DNA of 64,000 nt, from NCBI GenBank assembly GCA_011316305.1, contig SAUG01000069.1:1-64000 (forward strand), read 5' to 3'. Position 1 is the stretch's first letter. Each line of letters begins with the position of its first letter. The notes below the pieces were generated by a model. It did not search any database. It worked only from the letters and a program-made list of their open reading frames with translations, and was not told the origin of the DNA. Source of the DNA: Rusavskia elegans (taxonomy: Eukaryota > Ascomycota > Lecanoromycetes > Teloschistales > Teloschistaceae). Below are positions 11,707-24,000 of the stretch, piece after piece. The position numbers were made by a program, and so were the translations under genes.

Positions 11707-13754
11707 AGTAATTAAAAAGAAAATAGTAAAAATATATTTAATAATTATATTAATAACTAATAAAAGAAACTTTCTGTAAAAGTAATAAGCGATATATATA
11801 GTAAAAATAGCTATAAAAGCCGATAGATAGCTATCTATTAAAAGTTCTATTAAAAAAGATAGCTATAGTAACTATAGGCGGCTATAGATAATTAGATTTA
11901 TTTATCTAACTAATCTTTTAGACAATTTCTATAGAATTATAAATATAATACAGCCTTTTCTATATCGCTTTTTATCTGATATAAAAACTATCTATAGGAT
12001 ATAAAAAGGATCTTTTTTTTTTCTTTTTTTTTTTTCTTTTTATCTATATTTTTATTATATATTTTTAAAAAAAAAATTAACTAAAATCTTTTTATTATAT
12101 CTAGTTAAAAGGAATTATAATATTTTTTTTTTTATTTTCTATATATTTATAATCCTTTAAAAAAATATAAAATTAAAATCGGTAGTAATATTTATAGTAA
12201 ATATACTCGGGTTTAAAAATCCTATAATTTTTTAATATCTAATACTATCTATATTTTATATTCTTTTTATTTTTCTATTTCTACTAATCTATATAGAAAA
12301 ATATTTTAAAGATAAAAAAAATAAACTTCGTTCTAATATCGCGGGTATTTTTAATAAATATTCTAAAATTTACTATCGTATTAAATCTTTTTTTAATTCC
12401 AAAAAGGAAATTTATAATAAATATCTAATCTAAAAGTTAGATCTTCGCCGACTCTTTAGTAAATAAAAGTATTTTATTATTTATTATCGCGCTTTAAATA
12501 AATGTTACGTCTACGATTCCATAGAGATTCCTTGAAAGAATTGGCTAGATAAACGAATCTAATTATCTATAGCCGCGTATAGCCGCTATAGCCGCCCTTT
12601 CTAATAGGACTTTTAGTAGATAGTTATCTGTCAGCCTTTACGGTTACTTTTACTATATATATCGTTTATTATTTCTATAGATAGATTCTTTTATTAGTTA
12701 TTAATATAATTATTAAATACGTTCTACTATTTTCTTTTTAATTACTTTATAATAAAGATATCTTATAATATTATAACTATACTTCTACGGCTATATAGAA
12801 TTAATTATAATAATTTATATTAGGATTCCTTTACTATTTAGTAGCTCGAATTATATTAATAGTTATAGCTAGACTTAAATATAATACTTTAATATCTATA
12901 GAAATATTATATTTTAATAATTTATTTTATTAGTTTCGCTATCTCGATCTATAGATTAAAACGATACTATTAAAATAATAATACTAAATATCTATAAAGG
13001 AAATAAAATATTTTTAAAGTTATAGATTATTTAGATAAATATCTACTTCGTATTATATATAAATTAGTTTTTAAATAAAGTAGTTAAAATTCTATTTATA
13101 ATATTATATCTAGGAAAAGCTACCGTTAATTAGATATAACTTTAAATAGAAGATTATTTTAATAACCTAGAAAAATAAAAAGAAAATAAAATATTATAGA
13201 TTTTTTATACTTTTAGTAATTTTATTATAGCTATAAAAAAAGCTTTCGGAAATAATAATAAAAATAGAATAATAGATAAAAAACTAATAGTTCTAAAATA
13301 GTAAAAGTCGATAGCTATTAATATTATTTAGTTTAGAATATTAGTTTATAAAACAGACTAGGAAAATTTAGTTCTAAAAGTTTACTTTTATAAAAAATTT
13401 TAGATAAAAGTTAAAAAAGCTATAATAGTAATTAAAAAACCGGATTCGCTAGTAGATTTTATTAAATTTATAATAAAAATCGATATTAGATAGTATAAAA
13501 TATATTTAGATAAATAAATATTTAGTAAAATAGGACCTATTAAAAGAAAATTTAAAGGAAATCCGATAAAGTTTAATATTATTAAAACTAAAGGATTAAA
13601 AACTAAAGTTTATTATTTATACGGAAAAACGGAATACTTTAAAAGAAATTATCTAACTAAAAAAGTAACTAAAATAACTAAATATTTTTTTAAAATAATA
13701 GAAAAATTATTTAATAAATATATAATAAAAAGCTGGTTAGTCTACTATAATAAT

Positions 13755-14164
13755 TATTACGTCTACGATTCTATAGAGATTTTTTGGAAGAATTAACTAG
13801 ATAAGCGAACCTAATTATCTATAGCTGTCTATAGCCGCTATAGCCGCTCTTTTTAATAGAATTCTTGGTAGACAACTACCTGTCGGTTTTCGCGGCTACT
13901 TTTACTATATATATCGCTTATTACTTCTATAGATAGTTTCTCTCGTTAGTCGTTAATATAATTATTAAATACGTCTCTACTATATTCTTTCTGATTACTT
14001 TATAACGAAAATACTTTATAATATTATAACCGTATCTCTATAGCTATATAGAATTAGTTACGATAACCTACGCTAAGATTTCCTTACTATTTAGTAGCTC
14101 GGACTACGCCTATAGCTATAGCTAGGCTTAAACGCAACGTCTTCTGATATACAGAGACGTTATA
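13755..14164 (+). repeat. Solo LTR of family B inside L2a
   Basis: A 410-bp LTR with no internal region, inserted in the region just after the gag remnant of L2a. It is flanked by the 5-bp TSD ATAAT (13750-13754 and 14165-14169). Without it the flanks rejoin to match the L3a paralogue near 17040-17065. It implies a further insertion followed by LTR-LTR recombination. Confidence 0.88.
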
Positions 14165-15684
14165 ATAATATTTATCCTATTTATCTATTAGATAAAAAGA
14201 GGATAGAATATTGTTTTAAAAAATCTAGGAAAGTATAGAAAATAAAATTAATAATCGATTTTAAATTATATAAAACTAAAAAACCTTTTATAATAATATT
14301 TAAAATTAAAATCGGAAGTTAATAAATAATAGCTTTTATAAATAGAAAAAAAGATAATAAAGTTATAAAGGGATTCTATAATAAAATTAAAAGATATTTT
14401 TATAGAAAAATAATAAATAATAATAGAATTTTTAATATCGAAACTAAAATAAAATATAGATTAATTAGAATATTAAATTTTACTATAATCGAAAATTAAA
14501 GAAATTATATTATTTTAAAAAATAAATAGAAAGAATCGATATTAAAAAAACTAATAAAAAAGAAAACTATTAGTAAAAAAATAAAACTATAAATAATATA
14601 TTTTCGAGCCTATAAAAATCTTTTATATAATAAAATAGATATTATTTTAGTAATAAATTATAAAGAAATTAAAGATTTAGATAAAAAATTTAAAAAAGAT
14701 AAAAAAGATTAGAAAATAAAGATTTAAAAAGTATACTATTATCTTTTCTAATAAATTACAAAAAAATATAATAAAAATAAAAAAATAATTTAATAATTTT
14801 AGATATAATTTTATTAGAAAAATATATTAGAATATAGTTATAACTATAAATAAAATCGAATACTATAAATTAAACTAAATAGATTAAAATAAAGAAATAC
14901 CGGACCTAATATTTAGCGCTTAATTTAGAAATAAAAAATTCGATTAATATCCGTCTTTATTATTATAGAACGAAATAGTTATTAAAAAATAAAACTTAGT
15001 AGAACTATCGGAAGAATCGGAAATAATTTATAATATAAATATATAATTTAATATATATAAAAATAGTAGTAAAAGAATTTTTTAGTAGATCTTTTTTAGA
15101 ATTCTATATTTTCTATAAATTAAAAGAAATTAAAAATTTTTAAAATTTAATCTAGATTATTTAAACTAAATCTAGTTATTAATTTAATAAATACCTTTTA
15201 CGCGGCTAGTATAAAATTAATAGAAAAATAAAATATAACCGGATTATTAAATTTATTAAATTAAAAGAATATATATTATTTTTAAATAATAAAATTATTT
15301 TTATATTTATTATAAATTTCCTTTTCGGAATTAAAAAAAGATTTAATATAATAGCGAGTTTTAGAATATTTATTAAAAATACCCGCGATATTAAAACGAA
15401 ATTTATTTTTTTAATTTTTAAAATACTTCTTTATAGAAATTAGTAGAAATAAAGAAAATAAAAGAAATAATATATAAATAATATTAGATATTAGAAAATT
15501 ATATAATTTCTAGACCCGAGTATATTTACTATAAATATTACTATTAACTTCGACTTTATATATTTTTAAAGGATTATAGAAATATAAAAAATAAAAAAAA
15601 AGTATTATAACTACTTTTAATTAAATATAATAAAAAGATTTTAGTTAATTTCCTCTTTAAAAATATATAATAAAGATATTAACG

Positions 15685-15708
15685 AAAAAAAAAAAAAAAA
15701 AAAAAAAA
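15685..15708 (+). repeat. Poly(A) tract of 24 in family B
   Basis: A run of 24 A residues in the 3' part of the L2a internal region, about 60 bp before its 3' LTR. Other copies have shorter A- or T-rich tracts at the same place (on the opposite strand near 12005-12050). Confidence 0.9.
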
Positions 15709-15779
15709 CCCCTTTTTATATTCTATAGATAGTTTTTATACTAGATAAAAAGTAATATAAAAGAGGCCGTATTATATCT

Positions 15780-18700
15780 TGTTACGTCTACGACTCTATA
15801 GAGGTTCCCTGGAAGATTAGTTAGATAAGCGAGTCTAATTATCTATAGCCGTCTATAGCCGCTATAGCTGCTGCTTTTAGTAGGATTCTTAGTATACGGC
15901 TACTATCGGCCTTTATAGCTACTCTTAATATATATATTGCTTATTATTTCTATAGATAGCTTCTTTCGTTAATCGTTAATATAATTATTAAATATATCTC
16001 TACTATTCTCTTTTTAATTATTTTATAATAAAGATACCTTATAATATCGTAACCGTACCTCTACGGCTATATAGGATTAGTTATAATAACCTACGCTAGG
16101 ATTCCTTTATTATTTAGTAGCTCGAACTACGTCTACGGCTATAGCTAGATTCGAGTATAATACTTTCTAATATATAGAAACGTTATATTTTAACGACTTA
16201 CTTTACTATATTAGTTTTATTATCCCGCTCTACTGACCGAAGCGATAGTATTAAAGTAGTAACTCTAAATATCTATAAATAAAATAGAAGATCTTTAAAA
16301 CTATAGATTATTTAGATAAATATTTACTTCGTACTATATATAAGCCAGTTTCCTAGTAAAGCGATTAAGATCTTATTTATAATATTATATCTAGGAAAGG
16401 CTGCCTTTAATTAGGTATAGCCTCGAATAGAAGACTACCTCGATAACCCGGAAGGGTAAAGGGAAGATAAAATAATATAAATCTTCTACGCCTTTACTAA
16501 CTTTATTACGGTTATAAAAGAAACCTTTAAAAATAGTAATAAAAATAGAGTAACGGGTAAAAAACTTATAGTTCTAAAGTAGTAGAAGTCGGTAGCTACC
16601 TATACTATTTAGTTTAGAATATTAGTTTATAAAATAGACTAGGAGGACTTAGCTCTAAAAGTTTACTTCTATAAAAGACTCTATATAAAAGTTAAAGAAG
16701 CTATAATAGTAATTAAAGAACCAGACTTACTAGTAGATTTTATTAAACTAGCGATAAAAATCGATACTAGATAGTATAAAATATACTTAGATAAATAGAT
16801 ACTTACTAAAATAGGACCTGCTAAAAAAAAGCCTAGAAGAGATCTAATAAAGCTCGATACTACTGAAAATAAAAGATTGCGAACTAAAGCTTATTACTTA
16901 TATAGAAAGACAGGATACCTTAAAAGAACTTACCTAACTAAAAAGATAATAGAAGTAATTAAAAATTAGTTCGAGGTAACGGAAAAATTATCTAGAAAAG
17001 TAACTAATAAATATATAGTAAAAAGCTAGTTAGCCTGCTATAATAATAATTACCCTATCTATCTATCGGATAAAAAAGGGTCAAGATAGTATCTTAAAGA
17101 ACCTAAGGAAGTATAAAAACTAAAGGAGCTAATAATCGGATTTAAATTATACGAAATCGAAAAATCTTTTACTATAGCGTTTAAAGTTAAAATTAGAGGT
17201 TAATAAATAATCGCTTTTATAAATAGAGAGGAAGATAATAAAATTATAAGAGGATTTTACGAAAAAATCAGAGGTTATATCTACGAATAAATATTATATA
17301 ATAATAGAATACTAGATATTAAAGTTAAAATAAAATATAGATTAATTAGAATAATAAACTTTACTATAATCGAAAATTAGAAGGACTATATAGTTTTAGA
17401 AAACGAATAGAAAGAATTAATTTTAGGAAAAATAACCGAAAAAAGTATAGTTAATAAAAAAATAGAACCGTAAATAATATATCTTCTAGCCTATAAAAAT
17501 CTATTATATAAAGAATTAGATATTAAGTCGATAATATTCTATAAAGAAATTAAAGACTTGGATATAAAATTTAAAGATAGCGGAAAAGTATAGGAAATAT
17601 AGATTTAGAAAGACTACTACTAGCTATTCTAAAAATTTATAAAGAAATATAATAAAAGCGGAAAACTAATTCTATAATTATAGATAGACTACGTAAGAAA
17701 GATATATACGAGCGTTATTAACGCTATAAATAAAATCGAATACTATAAATCTAATTAGATAAATTAAAATAAAGGAATTCTAGACCTAGAACTTAGCGTT
17801 TAACCTAGAAATAAAAACTTCGACTGGTTACTATTACTATTATTATAGGACGAAATAGTATTTTAAAAGCAGAAGTTAATAGAACTTTTAAAAGAACTAG
17901 AAATAATTTATAATATAGATACTTAAATACGGATTATATAAAGATAGTAGAAAAGGAACCTTTTACTAGATTTTCTTTAGAATCCTATAGTTTCTATAGG
18001 CTAAAAGAAGTTAAAATCTCTTAGAAACTAATTTAGATTACCCGAACCGAACCTAGGAATTAGTTTAACGGATACTTTTTATATAGCTAGCGTAAAACTA
18101 CTAGAAGAGTAGAACGTAACTAAATTATCGATTTTATCGAAATAAGCTAGGACGCGTTGTTCCTAAACGATAAGATTATTCTCGCGTTTATCTAAAGTAC
18201 GATAATAAGTAATAAAATACTCTTATTTACTAAAGAGTCGACGGAAGTCGGATTTCTAAATAAAACGTTTATTACGAATTTCTTTTTTAGAATTAAAGAA
18301 GGATTTAATACGGTAGTAAACTTCGGAATATTTATTAAAAACGCTCGCGATATTAGAACGTAGTTTATTCTTTTTATCTTTAAGACGCTTCTCTAGATAA
18401 GGGTTAGTAAAAAAAAGTAAATAGCCTTTTAATATATAGGTAGTATTAGAAATTAAGAGGTTACAGGATTTCTAAACCCGAGTATATTTACTATAGATAT
18501 TACTACTAACCTCGACCTTATATTCTTTTAAAAGATTACGAATATATAAGGAATAAGGAAAAAGTATTTTAATTCTTTTCGATTAGATACGAACGAAGGA
18601 TTTTAAGCGGTTTTCTTATTAAAAATATATAATAGATATATTTATTTAAATAAAGGAAAGAAGAAAAAAGAACCCTTTTTATACCCTATATATAGTAGCT

Positions 18701-19140
18701 AAACTAGGTAAAAAGCGATATAGGGGGGGCTATATTATATCTATAATTCTATAGAAGTTCTCTAAAGGATTAGTTAGATAAACGAGCCTAATTATCTATA
18801 GTCGTCTATAGCCGCTATAGCCGCTGCTTTTAGTAGGGCTCTTAGTATACGGCTACTGTCGGCCTTTACGGCTACTTTTAATATATATATCGCTTATTAC
18901 TCCTATAAATAGCTTCTCTTATTAGTTATTAATATAATTATTAAATATATCTCTACTATTCTCTTTTTAATTACCTCGTAATAAAGATATTTTATAATAT
19001 TGTAACCGTACCTTTATAGCTATATAGAATTAATTATAATAACCTACGCTAGAACTCCTTTACTATTTAGTAGCTCGGACTACGTCTACGGCTATAGCTA
19101 GGCTCGAGCGTAACGCCTTCTGATATACAGGAACGTTACA
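15780..19140 (+). mobile_element. Family B copy L3a: uninterrupted 3.36-kb LTR element
   Basis: The LTRs are 15780-16187 and 18733-19140 (408 bp each) and the internal region is 16188-18732. The left end is an intact TG and the right end an intact CA. It is inserted 10 bp into the 3' LTR of L2a with the perfect TSD TATCT (15775-15779 and 19141-19145). A G-rich stretch at 18721-18730 directly before the 3' LTR is a likely polypurine tract. It encodes a Gag-like region and no recognisable RT or integrase. Confidence 0.9.
16250..16975 (+). pseudogene. Family B Gag remnant with CCHC knuckle (L3a)
   Basis: Reading TAG/TAA as former Gln/Trp, this frame gives a retrotransposon Gag-like domain with a QFRILVYKTDQEDLALKVYF segment. 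It ends in a zinc knuckle at 16892-16933, where Y-Y-L-Y-x4-Y-x4-Y replaces C-x2-C-x4-H-x4-C through TGT/TGC and CAC to TAT/TAC changes. The same knuckle is seen in L2a at 13611-13652 and on the minus strand in L1 near 20,800-20,840. Downstream, about 1.7 kb of internal sequence is conserved between copies but carries no motif I can name. Confidence 0.7.
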
Positions 19141-21014
19141 TATCTATAATTCTATAGAAGTTTCCTAAAAAAATTAATTAAATAAATAAATCTAATTATT
19201 TAAAGCTATATATAGCTATTATAGCTGTCCTTTTTAATAGAACTTTTAATAAATATCTATCTATTAGTTTTTATAGCTATTTTTACTATATATATCGCTT
19301 ATTATTTCTATAAAGAAATTCTTTTATTAGTCGTTAATATAATTATAAAATACGTTCTACTATTTTCTTTTTAATTATTTTATAATAAAAATATTTTATA
19401 ATATTATAACTATATTTTTATAGTTATATAAAATTAGTTATAAAAATTTATACTAGAACTCTTTTACTATTTTATAGTTCAGACTACGTCTACGACTATA
19501 GCTAGGCTTAAATATAACGCCCTTTAATATACAGGGACGTTATAATAAATATAAAAGTAATTTTATTATTTAGAAATAGTATATATTTTTTTATTTTAAT
19601 AAATTTAATAATCCGGTTATATTCTATTCTTCTATTAGTTTTATATTAGCCGCGTAAAAAATATCTATTAAATTAGTACCTGCGTTTAATTTAGATAATC
19701 TAGATCGATTTTTAAAAAAAGTCGATTTTTTTTAACTTTTAGAAACTATAGGTTTATAAAAAAAAATCTAATAAAAGATTTTTTTTCCGCTATTTTTAAC
19801 GGAAAAATTCTATATTTATATTATAAATTACTTTAGATTCTTTTGATAATTTAGCTAAATTTTATTTTTTAGCTACTATTTTATTCTATAATAATAAAAA
19901 TAGGTACCAGTCGAATTCGTTATTTTTTAATTAAATATTTAATATTAGGTCCGGTATTTCTTTATTTTAATCTTTTTAATTTAATTTATAATATTTAATT
20001 TTACCTATAGCTTTTATTATACTCTAGTATATTTTTTTAATATAGTTTATTTAAAGTTATTAAAATATTTTTTTATTTTTATTATATCTTTTAATAAGTT
20101 ACTAAAAAAAGTAATAGTAATTTTTTTTAAATATTTATTTTTTAAACTTTTCCGCTTTTTTTAAATTTTTAGTTTAAGTCTTTAATCTTTTTATAATTTA
20201 TTATTAAAACGACGTCTATTTTTTTATATAAAAGATTTTTATAAACTAGAAAATATATTATTTATAGTTCTATTTTTTTATTAATTATATTTTTTTTATT
20301 AGTTTTTTTAAAATTAATTCTTTTTATTTATTTTCTAAAATAATATAATATTTCTAAATCTAGATTATAATAAAATTTATTATTTTAATTAATCCGTACT
20401 TTATTTTAATTTTAATATTAAAAATTCTATTATCTTTTATTATTTATCTATAGAAATATCTTTTAATTTTATTATAGAATCCCTTTATAACTTTATTATC
20501 TTCTTTTCTATTTACGAAAGCTATTATTTATTAATCTTAAATTTTAATTTTAAATACTATTATAGAGGGTTTTTCGATTTTATATAATTTAAAATCGATT
20601 ACTAACTTTATTTTCTATATTTTTTTTAGTTTTTTAGGATACTATTCTATCTTTTCTTTATTTAATAGATAGATAGGATAAATATTATTATAGTAAACTA
20701 ACCAGCTTTTTATTATATATTTATTAAATAATTTTTCTATAATTTTAAAAAAATATTCGATTATTTTAGTTATCTTTTTAATTAGATAATTTTTTTTTAA
20801 ATATTCCGTTTTTCTATATAAATAATAAGCTTTAGTTCGCGATTTTCTAATTTCGGTAGTATCGAGCTCTATTAGATTTTCTCTAGGCTTTTTTTTAATA
20901 GGTCCTATTTTATTAAATACCTGTTTATTTAAATATATTTTATATTATCTAATATAGATTTTTATTATAAATTCGATAAAATTTGCTTATAAATTTAGTT
21001 TTTCGATTACTATT

Positions 21015-24000
21015 TATAACGTTTTTGTATATTAGAAAACGTTACGCTTGAATCTAGCTATAGCCGTAGACGTAGTCCGAACTATTAAATAGTAAAAAAA
21101 TCCTAGTATAGATTATTATAACTAATTCTATATAGCCGTAGAAGTATAGTTAAAATATTATAAAGTATCTTTATTATAAAATAATTAAGAAGAAAATAAT
21201 AGAAATATATTTAATAATTATATTAATAACTAATAAAAGAAATTATCTATAAAAATAATAAGTAATATATATAGTAAAAATAGCTATAAAAACCGATATA
21301 TAGCTATCCACTAAAAGTCCTATTAAAAAGAATAACTATAGCGGCTATAGGCGGCTATAGATAATTAGGTTTATTTATTTAACTAATTTTTCTAAAGACT
21401 TTTATAGAATCGTAGATATAATATAGCCTCTTTTATATTACTTTTTATCTAGTATAAAAACCGTCTATAGAATATACAAAAGATTTTCTTTTTTCTTTTT
21501 CTTTTTTTATTTAATATCTTTATTATATATTTTCGAAAAAGAAATCGACTAAAATCTTTTTATTATATCTAGTTAAAAGATATTATAATATTTTTTCTTT
21601 ATTTTTTATATATCTATAATTCTTTAAAAGAATATAAAGTCGAAGTTAATAGTAATATTTATAATAAATATATTCGGATTTAAAAATCGTATAATTTTCT
21701 AATATCTAATACTATCTATATATTATTTCTTTTATTTCTTTATTTTTAACTCTTATAGAGAAGCGTCTTAAAAATAAAAGAAATAAACTTTATTCTTATA
21801 TTACGGGTATTTTTAATAAATATTCTAAAGGTCGCTATTATATTAAATTCTTTTTTAATTCCGAAAAGGAAATTTATAATAAATATTTAGTTTAGAAATT
21901 AGATCTTCGCCGATTTTTTAATAAATAAAAATATTTTATTATTTACTATCGCGTTTTAAATAAATATAAAAGTAATTTTATTATTTCGAAATAATATATA
22001 TTCTTTCGGTTTAATAAATTTAATAATCCGGTTATATTTTATTTTTCCGTTAGTTTTATACTAGCTATATAAAAGATATCTATTAAATTAATATCTAGAT
22101 TTAATTTAGATAATCTAGATTAAATTTTAAGAGATTTTAATTTCTTTTAACCTATAGAAAATATAGAATTCTAAAGAAAATCTAATAAAAGATTCTTTTA
22201 CTATTATCTTTATATATTTTAGGTTATATATTTATATTATAAATTATTTTCTGTTTTTTTAATAATTTTACTAAATTTTATTTTTTAGCTACAATTTTAT
22301 TCTATAATAATAAAAATAGATACTAATCGAATTCTTTATTTCTAAATTAGACGCTAAATACTAGGTCCGGTATTTCTTTATTTTAGGTAATCCAGTTCGG
22401 TTTATAGTATTCGATTTTATCTATAGTTTTAACTATATTCTAGTATATCTTTTTAATATAGTTTATTTAAAGTTATTAGATTATTTTTTTACTTTTATTA
22501 TATTTTTTAGTAAATTATTAAAGAAAATAATAATATTTTTTCTAAATTTTTATTTTTTAAATTTTTCCGTCTTTTTTAATATAACGTCCCTGTATATCAA
22601 AGGATATTACGTTCGAGCCTAGCTATAGCCGTAGACGTAGTCTAAATTATAAAAGAGTAAAGATATTCTAGTATAGATTATTATAACTAATCCTATATAG
22701 CTATAGAAGTATAGTTACGATATTATAAAACGTCTTTATTATAAGATAATTAAAAAGAAAATAGTAGAAATATATTTAATAACTATATTAATAATTAACG
22801 AAAGTAACTATTTATAGAAATAATAAATAATATATATAGTAAAAGTAGTTATAAAAGCCGATAGATAGCTATCTATTAAAAGTTCTATTAGAAAAGATAA
22901 CTATAGCGGCTATAAGCGGCTATAGATAATTAGATTCGTTTATCTAGCTAATTTTTCTAGAAAACCTCTATAAAATTATAGATATAATACGGCCTTCTCT
23001 ATATTGCTTTTTATCTAATATAAAAACCGTCTGTAGGGTATAAAAAGATCTTTTCTTTCTTTTTCTCTTTTTTCTTTATTAATATCTTTATTATATATTT
23101 TTAAAAAGAAAATCGATTAAAATCCTTTTATTATATCTAGTTAAAAGAAATTATAATACTTTTTCCTTATTTTCTATATATCTATAATCTTTTAAAAGAG
23201 TATAAAGTCGAGGTCGGTAGTAATATCTATAGTAAATATACTCGGGTTTAGAAATTATACGATCTTTTAATATTAAATACTATTTATATATTAAATCTTT
23301 TATTTCTTTATTTCCGCTAATTTTTATAGGGAAGTATTTTAAAAATAAAAAAAATAAACTTTATTCTAATATTACAGGTATATTTAATAAATATTCTAAA
23401 ATTCGCTATTGTATTAAATCTTTCTTTAATTTTAAAAAGGAAATTCGTAATAAATACTTAGTTTAGAAATTAGATTTTCGCCGACTTTTTAATAAATAAA
23501 AATATTTTATTACTTATTATCGCGTTTTAGATAAACGTAAAAGTAATTTTATCGTTTAGAAGTAATACGTACTTTCTAGGTTTAATAAATTTAATAATTC
23601 GGTTATATTTTATTCTTTTATTAGTTTTACGCTAGCCGTATAAAAGATATTTATTAAATTAATACCTAGATTTAGTTTAGATAATCTAGATTAAATTTTA
23701 AAAGATTTCGACTTTTTTTAATCTATAGAAAATATAGGGTTTTAAAAAAAGTCTAGTAAAAGATTTTTTTACTATTTATCTTTATATATTTTAGATTATA
23801 TATCTATATTTTAAATTATTTCCGGTTTCTTTAATAGTTCTACTAATTTTTATTTTTTAGTAACTATTTTATCCTATAATAATATAGACGGATACTAATC
23901 GAATTCTTTATTTCTAGATTAAATACTAAGTACTAGATCTAATATTTCTTTATTCTAGTCTATTTAATTTAGTTTATAGTATTTAATTTTATTTATAGCT

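Larger units (their letters stand above)
12503..19544 (+). mobile_element. Family B copy L2a, inserted in L1 and itself invaded twice
   Basis: A + oriented element inserted in L1, flanked by the perfect TSD ATAAA (12498-12502 and 19545-19549). Its 5' LTR is 12503-12911. Its internal region is interrupted by a solo LTR (13755-14164). Its 3' LTR is split: the first 10 bp are at 15770-15779 and the remainder at 19146-19544, on either side of copy L3a. Across the insertion point, 12502 joined to 19550 recreates the uninterrupted sequence seen at about 21950-21980 in L2b. Confidence 0.87.

Noticed and set aside
15780..19544. Tandem duplication of LTR and internal units by unequal recombination
   Set aside because: The TATCT duplication on both sides of 15780-19140 and the split LTR show nested insertion instead.
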